From Nitrospiraceae bacterium (GTDB lineage: Bacteria; Nitrospirota; Nitrospiria; Nitrospirales; Nitrospiraceae), in the NCBI GenBank assembly GCA_025934615.1, contig JAICXS010000117.1, forward strand, positions 1 to 6,481: a stretch of 6,481 nucleotides of DNA, written 5' to 3'. Shown here piece by piece: positions 1 to 5,639 of the stretch. The notes under the pieces were generated by a model. It made no database searches, was not told where the DNA came from, and saw only the letters and a list, made by a program, of their open reading frames with translations. Both the position numbers and the translations under genes were made by a program. Positions within the stretch are counted from its first letter, which is position 1; each line of letters starts with the position of its first letter.

Positions 1-45
1 CACTCGCCACACGCCCGTAGTCGATGTAACGCAAAGACTACGGAT
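1..45 (+). repeat. Degenerate partial copy of tRNA-Arg 5' flank and 5' half
   Basis: Bases 1-20 align without gaps to 1789-1808 (15 of 20 identical), covering the tRNA's upstream flank and acceptor strand. Bases 35-45 (AGACTACGGAT) are identical to the tRNA anticodon-stem region at 1827-1837. The D-arm between them is four bases shorter and only loosely similar. Similarity stops after base 45, so no T-arm or 3' acceptor is present and this is not a working tRNA. The same bases form an 8-bp stem, CCGTAGTC (15-22) with GACTACGG (36-43), around a 13-base loop. The copy may be a remnant of an integration or duplication event involving the tRNA gene. The left edge is cut by the window. Confidence 0.4.
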
Positions 46-370
46 TCTTTGATCTTTTCACTTCGTCTTTTCCTATTTTTCTGCATCGATCAATATCTTA
101 ATTTCGGCACATTCGAGAAGCAGTCTCGGCACAGAACTTATCGTCCTTCAGGGATTTTGGCTCCCTTTGTCGAGCGCACCGTCGGAAAAGTTAACACATG
201 ATTACCAAGATTGATGAGGCGTTCACTTTCAATCTCCCTTATTAGACTGAGCGTTAGCCGTCCACGGGCGTAGGAGACTTGTGTTTGCACGCACACCATC
301 ACTGCCGACAAACTTTACACAAGCAATATGCGCTTGGGGTATATCTACGTATTCACGATGGCTTAGCCAA
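46..370. other. Non-coding stretch upstream of the PEP-CTERM gene
   Basis: No convincing gene is seen. An open frame in phase with the downstream gene reaches back to 281, but it lies upstream of the promoter and has no ribosome binding site. Small items present are a direct repeat TCGGCACA (104-111 and 126-133) flanking a hairpin CGAGA/TCTCG (114-128), and a dyad CAAGC-N7-GCTTG (320-336). The dyad is centred about 70 bp before the predicted transcription start and could be an activator site for the sigma-54 promoter. Confidence 0.4.
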
Positions 371-385
371 TGGCAAACTCTTTGC
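371..385 (+). promoter_or_regulatory. Sigma-54 (RpoN) -24/-12 promoter of the PEP-CTERM gene
   Basis: TGGCAAACTCTTTGC fits the RpoN consensus TGGCAC-N5-TTGC, with invariant GG at 372-373 and GC at 384-385 at the required spacing of ten bases between them. Transcription would start near 395-398, giving a leader of about 40 bases that contains the Shine-Dalgarno at 424-430. PEP-CTERM systems are known to be linked to the PrsK-PrsR two-component pair and sigma-54, so the context fits. A nearly identical element precedes flgK at 3302-3316. Confidence 0.7.
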
Positions 386-423
386 GTGGTGTTAGCTGTT
401 TCCATCCAGTCAATTACACCATG

Positions 424-430
424 GAGGAGG
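424..430 (+). promoter_or_regulatory. Ribosome binding site that fixes the PEP-CTERM start
   Basis: GAGGAGG ends six bases before the ATG at 437. It directly abuts the in-frame ATG at 431, which is too close to use it. This selects 437 as the start over 431 and over the upstream in-frame codon at 281. Confidence 0.75.
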
Positions 431-436
431 ATGACC

Positions 437-1303
437 ATGATAAAAGTGGCAGTGACGACAAAGCTGGCGCTCCAATTCGTGGCGGCGACAGGATTGTTTA
501 TGCTACCGGCACTTTCCTTTGCCGGAAATGTGTTCGTGTCAGGTCACGATCCTGACTTTCATGCGCAATCAGGGAACACCGTCGGTGCACAGCACATCAT
601 TCAGGACAGTCTCACGTTCGCGCGAAACGGCAATACCGCCCCCATTCTGTTTCTGGAAAGTAATACCAGTAACCTCTCACTCGGCGATCACCTCGATTCC
701 GTGATCGGACTCCAGAATAGTGGCTATACCGCCGGCACGACCCCGGGGAACCATTACGTCGAGGTCAATGCCGCCACGTTTGCGACGACTAATTTGTCTC
801 TCTATAGCGCGCTGTTGATCCCTTCGGATCACGGCGGTACGCTGACGGGTGCCGACCTTCAGGCTTTAAACGCGCGGTCGGCCGACATCCTGGCCTATGT
901 CAATTCAGGCGGCGGACTGGTCGCCTTTGCGGAAGACGGGAATCACACACGCGCCCCAACAGGACCCCAACCGGCGGTTTTTGGATTTCTACCTTTCCTC
1001 GTGACGTCCACGGCCCTCAGCGAGGCAGAAAACGGAAATACGCTTACTCCATTTGGAAGCTCGCTGGGGCTGCTCACATCGGACATCAATGGAAACTTTT
1101 CCCACAATGTTTTTACCGCAACAGGCGGCATGACGGTGGTCGATCGAGATTCGAGTAACCAAATCCTGTCATTGGCCTTCAGTGGAGAACTCACGGCAGG
1201 TGGTGTGGTGGGCGGCGGCAGCGTACCTGAGCCTGCCTCCCTGCTGTTATTCGGGTCGGGGCTCGCAGGGTTGGGGCTGCTGAGGTGGCGAAACCACCGC
1301 TAA
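437..1303 (+). CDS. Exported PEP-CTERM sorting domain protein, GATase-like ectodomain
   Basis: A 288-residue exported protein. Residues 1-29 form a signal peptide: a short basic start, a hydrophobic core and a cleavage site after LSFA, so the mature chain begins GNVFVSGHDPDFHA. The C-terminus (about 262-288) is a classic PEP-CTERM tail: VPEP motif, hydrophobic helix LLLFGSGLAGLGLL, then basic RWRNHR. Such tails are recognised by exosortase, which cleaves at the motif and releases or anchors the protein at the outer surface, often with exopolysaccharide. The middle has alternating strand-helix character; the stretch around LLIPSDHGG and YVNSGGGLVAFAED resembles a class I glutamine amidotransferase-like (ThuA/DUF4350-type) fold, but I see no certain catalytic triad, so no activity is assigned. 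The start at 437 is set by the Shine-Dalgarno and by a sigma-54 promoter at 371-385. The gene stands alone and ends in its own terminator. Confidence 0.88.
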   Translation: MIKVAVTTKLALQFVAATGLFMLPALSFAGNVFVSGHDPDFHAQSGNTVGAQHIIQDSLTFARNGNTAPILFLESNTSNLSLGDHLDSVIGLQNSGYTAGTTPGNHYVEVNAATFATTNLSLYSALLIPSDHGGTLTGADLQALNARSADILAYVNSGGGLVAFAEDGNHTRAPTGPQPAVFGFLPFLVTSTALSEAENGNTLTPFGSSLGLLTSDINGNFSHNVFTATGGMTVVDRDSSNQILSLAFSGELTAGGVVGGGSVPEPASLLLFGSGLAGLGLLRWRNHR

Positions 1304-1326
1304 AGACAAACACGATTTTCATCAAT

Positions 1327-1368
1327 GCAACACGCTCGCCATTATCCGATGGTGAGCGTGTTGCGTTT
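1327..1368 (+). terminator. Long hairpin terminator after the PEP-CTERM gene
   Basis: A 16-bp stem (1327-1342 with 1349-1364, one G-U pair) closes a six-base loop TATCCG, 23 bases after the stop codon. Only a short GTTT tail follows, so it may act as a rather U-poor intrinsic terminator or as a 3' stabiliser. It ends the monocistronic PEP-CTERM unit. Confidence 0.7.
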
Positions 1369-1798
1369 CGTAACCTCTAACCGGCTTCATTCAAAACCTT
1401 TCCTCGATTACCATTTGAACAATGCTTCATTCAGACAGTCATAGTCAGGTTCCTGCAATACGCCGGACTTTCTCATGTCCGTCATTAAACCATCAACGCC
1501 ATGGTCGGGACCGACCTTACTATCAGGCGGCCGGTACTTGAAGCAGGCCTACCAGATGGGGTAACCTTCGACACCTTGCGGCACTGTTTTGGTCTGGTGT
1601 GCCGACGAATACAGTAAATTGAGCACCGGATCCATCTCCTCACGATGATCGAAATGTATAGTCTTCCGTTTGAAATGCACATTCAACACACCAAGGGGCG
1701 CACGGAAATCACCTCGGATAGATGTGTCATCAAGATATCTGAAACGAAATCCTTCTCTTCGCCGGCCTTGCCAACGTTATCGTAAGACCACTCACGCA
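1369..1798. other. Low-coding stretch between terminator and tRNA-Arg
   Basis: No intact gene is supported. It contains the integrase-like remnant at 1501-1617 and a 14-base inverted repeat GGTCGG-GA-CCGACC at 1503-1516. After the stop of the remnant, the same frame stays open to 1785 without recognisable motifs. No convincing tRNA promoter could be read; TTGCCA at 1769-1774 lacks a well-spaced -10 partner. Confidence 0.4.
1501..1617 (+). pseudogene. Possible tyrosine-integrase remnant (LRH box)
   Basis: The forward frame from 1501 reads 38 residues before TAA. Residues 12-30 run VLEAGLPDGVTFDTLRHCF, which matches the region around the catalytic H-x-x-R box of phage-type tyrosine recombinases (typically AGLPDGVTFHTLRHTF). 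Nothing resembling the core-binding domain, the earlier catalytic arginine or the final tyrosine box is visible in any frame around it, and similarity fades right after GLV. If real, it is a small decayed fragment. Its position about 180 bases before a tRNA-Arg is typical of integrase genes of genomic islands. The match rests on a short segment and could be chance. Confidence 0.35.
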
Positions 1799-1874
1799 GC
1801 GCCCGTAGCTCAATGGATAGAGCATCAGACTACGGATCTGGGGGTTGCAGGTTCAATTCCTGCCGGGCGCACCA
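1799..1874 (+). tRNA. tRNA-Arg (anticodon ACG)
   Basis: A complete 76-base cloverleaf with encoded CCA. The acceptor strands GCGCCCG (1799-1805) and CGGGCGC (1864-1870) pair fully. The D-arm is GCTC/GAGC. The anticodon stem TCAGA/TCTGG (one G-U pair) closes the loop CTACGGA with ACG at positions 34-36. The variable region is five bases, and the T-arm is GCAGG/CCTGC with loop TTCAATT. The discriminator is A. The first anticodon base would be converted to inosine by TadA so that the tRNA reads CGU, CGC and CGA. The gene is intact and lies downstream of a possible integrase remnant; a degenerate half copy lies at 1-45. Confidence 0.97.
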
Positions 1875-2151
1875 CTTAATCAAGACTTATGATTCGTTTC
1901 CCTTTCCATGACGGCCGGTTGCGATCAGATGCCCCGGTTGACTGCTTCACGACCTGCCGAAGCGCCAGATGGCAGTACGCAGCCTCGCTCCATATCTCTT
2001 TGACAGGACGAATTCGAATCGTGATTTGTGTCAGCGGTAGAGACCGACACAAAGAGGATTCCCTGAACCAGGGAACGTTCAAGCCTTACTAGGTTGCGGG
2101 AAGTAATCGCTTCGTATGGAAGGGACTTAAGAAAAGCAGTAGTCTTATGTG
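1875..2151. other. Intergenic stretch between tRNA-Arg and membrane protein gene
   Basis: Short open frames exist on both strands, but none has a Shine-Dalgarno or a recognisable family pattern. The notable content is the hairpin pair at 2025-2075. A TTGCGG (2094-2099) and TATGGA (2115-2120) pair is a poor promoter candidate with a 15-base spacer. Confidence 0.4.
2025..2075 (+). other. Two adjacent hairpins upstream of the membrane protein gene
   Basis: The first is an 8-bp perfect stem TTTGTGTC (2025-2032) with GACACAAA (2046-2053) around a 13-base loop. Five bases later comes a 7-bp perfect stem TTCCCTG (2059-2065) with CAGGGAA (2069-2075) around a 3-base loop. No U-run follows on the plus strand. 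They may be a structured leader of the gene at 2152, a terminator for tRNA read-through, or protein-binding dyads; the sequence does not decide between these. Confidence 0.35.
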
Positions 2152-2553
2152 ATGAGGGTACTGTCCGCCTTGCTCGTCGGTCTCTTTTCTGGGTTTCTGA
2201 TCTATATCATCTTCGGCCTTGTGATAGGCCAAAGGGATGTTTCTCCACTGTTCGTCATGACAACATTCTTAGGTGGCTGGGCCTTGACCACATACGCCGT
2301 CCTCACTGGAGCCACGGCAGCTTCCACGGTGTGGTCGCGCGGCGGCCTGCTGGGGGCCGGTGAATGGCTACTGGTAGGATTCACTATGTTGGTGTACAGC
2401 GGCAGGACAGTTGCTGAAAGCGAGCACGCGGGGGATACAGGTGCGGCAGTCAATCCTATTATCGGAATAGGTTTGGCTGTATGCATGGCAATACCGTGTC
2501 TCATCATTTACTTCATGGCTAGCCGCGTTTCTAACAAGTCCCGCTCCAATTGA
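2152..2553 (+). CDS. Hypothetical four-helix membrane protein
   Basis: A 133-residue, strongly hydrophobic protein of unrecognised family. Four likely membrane helices are visible: about 5-25 (LLVGLFSGFLIYIIFGLVIG), 30-55 (the FVMTTFLGGWALTTYAVL part), 67-85 (LLGAGEWLLVGFTMLVYSG) and 103-125 (IIGIGLAVCMAIPCLIIYFM). A polar loop with SEHAGD lies between helices 3 and 4, and the end is short and basic (SRVSNKSRSN). The helix pattern, with no stop over the whole length, supports a real gene. The start is uncertain: ATG at 2152 or the overlapping GTG at 2149, and no good Shine-Dalgarno is seen (AAGGGA at 2120-2125 is too far). It stands alone between a tRNA and a convergent minus-strand gene. A function cannot be assigned. 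Confidence 0.65.
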   Translation: MRVLSALLVGLFSGFLIYIIFGLVIGQRDVSPLFVMTTFLGGWALTTYAVLTGATAASTVWSRGGLLGAGEWLLVGFTMLVYSGRTVAESEHAGDTGAAVNPIIGIGLAVCMAIPCLIIYFMASRVSNKSRSN

Positions 2554-2693
2554 CCTCACCGTTAAAAACCTCACGTCCACCGATTCCAACCCATCAGGCG
2601 GCGACCAGCCGTTTCCTTTAATCTCGACATCGAAAGCTCTGTCGACGAACCAAAAATATCTTTTGCGGTGAAAACGATGAGGACAAATATTTG

Positions 2694-2710
2694 GGCAACG
2701 GTCCGCTGCC
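2694..2710 (-). terminator. Weak hairpin after the minus-strand exported protein
   Basis: On the minus strand GGCAGC and GTTGCC pair (6 bp, one G-U) around a five-base loop, starting at the base after the stop codon. It is followed by the 10-base palindrome CAAATATTTG (2684-2693) rather than a U-run. It is a plausible but weak 3' end signal. Confidence 0.3.
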
Positions 2711-3071
2711 TTATTTTCGCAACTGAAGCCCCTCTGCGGCCCACTTCCGTTGCAGATCAGCCAGAACCATGGCCTCTTTGCGCTTGATTCGTTCGAAAAT
2801 GGCCGCCTGTTTCTGAGGCGGCAGCTTTTGAGCGTATTCCTCCCACCGTTGCCTGCTTGCCAGCAGCATCTCTTGAGCCTGCCTCACATCCACTTGCCGA
2901 GTTATCTGAAGATGCACGATTTCGTGTTTCTCCTTCAGGATCTGAACTCCCTCTTCCACGAGACGATCAAGCGGTTCGGCTTTCGTCTCTCCCCCAACAG
3001 CTCATCGCCGCAGTCAGTACCATCACCGCAATCGGTTTCGCATACCGTAAGAACATTCTGCGTCGAGGCAT
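2711..3071 (-). pseudogene. Small exported helical (probable lipo-) protein, frameshifted
   Basis: Reading leftward from ATG at 3071, the frame gives MPRRRMFLRYAK, a hydrophobic stretch PIAVMVLTAAMS and Cys25. This is an export signal with a lipobox-like but not canonical end (AMSC). Just after the Cys the frame meets a run of five G (plus-strand C 2991-2995), and this reading then stops at 2967. Removing one G joins it to the second frame: CWGETKAEPLDRLVEEG, then a long charged, helix-rich region (QAQEMLLASRQRWEEYAQK, IFERIKRKEAMVLADLQRK) ending at TAA 2711-2713. The repaired product is 119 residues and looks like a small periplasmic coiled-coil protein of unrecognised family. The strong Shine-Dalgarno belongs to the signal-peptide frame, while the body lies in the other frame, so the two halves were one gene. 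The shift may be real decay, a slippage site or a sequencing error. The GTG at 2959 could start a truncated body without the signal. Confidence 0.7.
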
Positions 3072-3077
3072 CGCCGT

Positions 3078-3085
3078 CCTCCTCC
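3078..3085 (-). promoter_or_regulatory. Shine-Dalgarno of the frameshifted exported protein
   Basis: On the minus strand GGAGGAGG ends six bases before the ATG at 3071. This near-perfect site fixes the start at 3071 rather than at codons further upstream in the same frame. Confidence 0.75.
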
Positions 3086-3111
3086 ATGGCCGTGCAGGAC
3101 ACTGCCTGAAT

Positions 3112-3119
3112 TGTATAAT
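3112..3119. promoter_or_regulatory. Possible -10 box(es) in the divergent intergenic region
   Basis: TATAAT on the plus strand (3114-3119) and TATACA on the minus strand (3117-3112) overlap. The minus box lies about 40 bases before the exported-protein start. Neither has a good -35 hexamer at 17 bp, so these are weak sigma-70 candidates. Confidence 0.25.
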
Positions 3120-3240
3120 GAAATGAGCGTCAGCGAGTTTAGAGCATCTAGGAATAAATGACCTGGTCCCATAGTTAATCTTGCCCACCGTCAAGCGCGA
3201 CAATCGCACCAGGCCCGTGTCCGCCTACTTCATCGCTCAT

Positions 3241-3273
3241 AATATTCAAATATTCAGCGTACTAAATAGTACG
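3241..3273. promoter_or_regulatory. Tandem repeat plus palindrome upstream of the flgK promoter
   Basis: A perfect tandem octamer AATATTCA (3241-3248 and 3249-3256) is followed by the inverted repeat CGTACT-AAAT-AGTACG (3258-3273). The palindrome is centred about 62 bp upstream of the predicted sigma-54 start near 3328. A dyad at this place could bind an NtrC-family activator of the FleQ/FlrC kind, or another regulator. Its function is inferred from position only. Confidence 0.4.
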
Positions 3274-3301
3274 AGACGTGAGTTTCCGTATGGCGAGAAA
3301 A

Positions 3302-3316
3302 TGGCATTCGCTTTGC
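3302..3316 (+). promoter_or_regulatory. Sigma-54 (RpoN) -24/-12 promoter of flgK
   Basis: TGGCATTCGCTTTGC has the invariant GG (3303-3304) and GC (3315-3316) at exact RpoN spacing and shares 12 of 15 bases with the element at 371-385. The predicted start is near 3328-3329, just 2-3 bases before the flgK ATG at 3331. Sigma-54 with NtrC-family activators drives hook and rod genes in Pseudomonas, Vibrio, Campylobacter and Helicobacter, so the target is sensible. The very short leader is unusual and is the main reason for caution. Confidence 0.6.
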
Positions 3317-3330
3317 TTTCTCGTGGCGAC

Positions 3331-4722
3331 ATGAGTGGAATCACGAATCTGTTCAGTATTGGATCCTCCGGCCTTTTCGCCTATCAAAAGGCCCTGTCCG
3401 TCACCGGGCAAAATTTAAGCAATGTCAATACCCCAGGCTATTCACGGCAGGATGCCGTCTTAGCAGAGACGTCGCCGGTGAATGGCCGGCCGGGGCAGAT
3501 CGGGACCGGTGTCGAGGTCACGGAAATCAAGCGGCAGGTCGATATCTTTGTCAATCAACAATTGACCTTGTCTCAGCAGCAACTCGGCGAATTTTCCGCT
3601 TCAAACGATGCGCTCAATACGATCCAATCTCTGTTCAGCGATACGCAAGGCCCCACCATTGGGTCGGCGTTGAACGATTTTTTCAGCTCGCTGCAAGATG
3701 TCGCCACAAGTCCCTCAGATGTGACGGCACGGACAGTGGCTTTGAGCTCAGCGCAAGCATTGGTCAATCAATTCCACCAGAACGATACTCAATTAACGGA
3801 TGAGCAGCATTCGCTCGATCAGTCCGTCGGTCAGGCAGTCACGGATATCAATTCCTATACGACACAAATCGCGCAATTGAACAATCAAATTGCTCAAGCC
3901 GAAGCCAGTGGGCAGCAGGCGAACGATCTTCGCGATGAACGGGATCGGACGCTGAATTCACTTAGCAATGTAATTAACATTTCCTCGATCGAAGACGCCA
4001 CGGGGCAAGTGAGCGTTTTTACAGCGCAGGGACAGCAATTAGTCAGTAAGAATCTCAGTCACGCGCTGACAGCCGTGCCGAACTCCTCAAACCACGGATT
4101 CCTTGATGTCGATTATACGATCGGGGGGAGCACCAGCACACTGAACGCGGTCATAACGGGCGGACGGCTCAAAGGTCTCCTCGATGCTCGCGATCAGATC
4201 ATTCCCACGCTGCAGGGACAACTGGACACGCTGGCTCAACAGGTGGTGACGCAAGTCAACACGCAGCACCAAGCCGGCTTTGGTCTAGATGGCTCAACCG
4301 CGATCAACTTCTTTGTCCCCGGCGGCACGACGGCTTCCACGATGGCCGTCGCGATTACCGATGGCCGACAGATTGCCGCGTCGAGCACCGCCGCGGGCAT
4401 ACCCGGCAATAATGTGAATGCCTTGGCCCTCGTGAATCTGCAAACCACAACCGTGTCTGGCCTTTCTGGAATGACTTTCAATGGATACTATCGATCTACC
4501 GCTGCTTCAATCGGCTCGCAAGCCGACCAAGCCAACCAGAATCTGAAAGCACAACAGTTACTGGATGACCAACTCCAAGCACACCGGGCCGAAGTGTCCG
4601 GGGTCTCCATGGATCAGGAACTCATTAATATGATGCAATATCAACGGGCTTTCGAGGCGGCCTCCCGAATTGTAACGACTGCTGATACACTAATGCAGAC
4701 GATACTTTCCTTAAAGCAATAA
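3331..4722 (+). CDS. flgK: Flagellar hook-associated protein 1 (FlgK, HAP1)
   Basis: FlgK forms, with FlgL, the junction between flagellar hook and filament, and is exported by the flagellar type III apparatus. The 463-residue product starts with the rod/hook-family helix and the signature NLSNVNTPGYSRQ (28-40). It ends with the matching basal-body C-domain: SGVSMDQELINMMQYQRAFEAASRIVTTADTL, the last 45 or so residues. Between them are helical repeats rich in Gln/Ser (about 70-210) and a variable beta-rich outer part. It is shorter than enterobacterial FlgK (about 550 residues), with the reduction in the variable middle. The start at 3331 aligns with family N-termini (MSGITNLF). An in-frame ATG at 3301 adds ten residues and has a weak GGCGAG before it, but it lies inside the sigma-54 element at 3302-3316. 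No Shine-Dalgarno precedes 3331. It is followed 11 bases later by flgL. Confidence 0.95.
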   Translation: MSGITNLFSIGSSGLFAYQKALSVTGQNLSNVNTPGYSRQDAVLAETSPVNGRPGQIGTGVEVTEIKRQVDIFVNQQLTLSQQQLGEFSASNDALNTIQSLFSDTQGPTIGSALNDFFSSLQDVATSPSDVTARTVALSSAQALVNQFHQNDTQLTDEQHSLDQSVGQAVTDINSYTTQIAQLNNQIAQAEASGQQANDLRDERDRTLNSLSNVINISSIEDATGQVSVFTAQGQQLVSKNLSHALTAVPNSSNHGFLDVDYTIGGSTSTLNAVITGGRLKGLLDARDQIIPTLQGQLDTLAQQVVTQVNTQHQAGFGLDGSTAINFFVPGGTTASTMAVAITDGRQIAASSTAAGIPGNNVNALALVNLQTTTVSGLSGMTFNGYYRSTAASIGSQADQANQNLKAQQLLDDQLQAHRAEVSGVSMDQELINMMQYQRAFEAASRIVTTADTLMQTILSLKQ

Positions 4723-4733
4723 AGGGAGAAGCC

Positions 4734-5639
4734 ATGCGGGTGACCGATCAGCAATCGTATCAGCTCTTACTCTCAAATTTTCAGCAGGTCAGCCGGAATT
4801 TGCTCACGGCGCAACAGCAAGTTTCGACCGGCAGGCGCGTCAATACGCCATCAGACGATCCGGAAGCCTTCGGCCGCATCGTAAGCACGAAGTCCAGTCT
4901 TTCTCAAGCAACTCAATGGCTCCGCAATATCGATCGAGGCACGTCGCGTCTGGATATGGCGGATAGTACGCTGAGCCAAGTGAGCAACTTACTGAGTCGC
5001 GTGAAAGAATTGGCGGTGGCCTCGGCAAGCGGAACCAGTACCGCCAATGATCGCCTGGCCGCTGCGACAGAAGTGCGCGACATCGATCGGCAACTCGTGG
5101 CGCTCGCCAATACGCAGGCCGATGGGCAATCCATTTTTGCGGGCACCAAAACGGATATACAGCCCTATGCCGTGACGTCGGGGGATACGGTGACGTATAG
5201 CGGCAATGCCGAGACACAGTCGATCGCCGTGGGACAGAACGACACGATTCAAGTCACGATTCCTGGGAGTCAGATTTTTGGCGGCCCGACCACGGATGTC
5301 TTTGGTTCTATCGCCAATTTGCTGACCGCACTTGGGGCCAATGATGTCACCGGTATTCAAACGGGAATCGCCGATATGGATCAAGCCATCTCGCAGGTCG
5401 CAAATGCGCAGGGAGAGGTTGGGGCGCTGGAGAATCGGTTGAACACGACGAAAACCGCTTTAACCGACGCCAGTACCACGCTGCAAGCGGCGCTCTCTAA
5501 AGATCAAGACATAGATATGGCGACAGCAATTGCACAACTAAGCCAATATCAGACCTCGTATCAAGCTTCCGCCAGAGCGCTCAATACCCTCTTCTCCACG
5601 TCCCTCCTAAACTTTTTGGGCACACCGACGACCAGTTAA
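4734..5639 (+). CDS. flgL: Flagellar hook-associated protein 3 (FlgL, HAP3)
   Basis: FlgL is the second junction protein, between FlgK and the flagellin filament. The 301-residue product has the flagellin-type N-domain (about 1-140) with the hallmark QVSTGRRVNTPSDDP (29-43) and the helical stretch RNIDRGTSRLDMADSTLSQVSNLLSRVKELAV. A short variable middle follows, then the C-terminal helix (about 240-295), including DIDMATAIAQLSQYQTSYQAS and ending TLFSTSLLNFLG. The length is close to the usual 300-320. The start ATG has AGGGAG (4723-4728) five bases upstream, and only 11 bases separate it from the flgK stop, so the two are co-transcribed and translationally linked. It differs from flagellin itself by the early MRVTDQQSYQLLLSNFQ start, typical of FlgL. 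No csrA, fliW or fliC follows. Confidence 0.95.
   Translation: MRVTDQQSYQLLLSNFQQVSRNLLTAQQQVSTGRRVNTPSDDPEAFGRIVSTKSSLSQATQWLRNIDRGTSRLDMADSTLSQVSNLLSRVKELAVASASGTSTANDRLAAATEVRDIDRQLVALANTQADGQSIFAGTKTDIQPYAVTSGDTVTYSGNAETQSIAVGQNDTIQVTIPGSQIFGGPTTDVFGSIANLLTALGANDVTGIQTGIADMDQAISQVANAQGEVGALENRLNTTKTALTDASTTLQAALSKDQDIDMATAIAQLSQYQTSYQASARALNTLFSTSLLNFLGTPTTS

Noticed and set aside
281..436. N-terminal extension of the PEP-CTERM frame to 281
   Set aside because: It lies upstream of and across the sigma-54 promoter, has no ribosome binding site and would bury the signal peptide 52 residues inside the protein.
1446..1456. CAGGTTCCTGC resembling the tRNA T-arm, a possible att core
   Set aside because: It lacks five bases of the T-loop and the flanks do not match; short palindromic similarity is easily chance.
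1670..1879. Plus-strand ORF ending in a QWIEHQTTDLG-like sequence
   Set aside because: Its end is a translation of the tRNA-Arg gene, a familiar artefact; no ribosome binding site.
1876..2092. Overlapping ORFs on both strands after the tRNA
   Set aside because: No Shine-Dalgarno, no family motif, and the region is dominated by hairpins.
2750..3126. Plus-strand ORFs across the exported-protein region
   Set aside because: They are shadows of the minus-strand gene, whose Shine-Dalgarno, signal peptide and helical body are coherent.
3263..3292. Possible sigma-28 promoter (TAAA followed by TCCGTATG) before flgK
   Set aside because: Spacing is three bases too long and only three of eight -10 positions agree with GCCGATAA.
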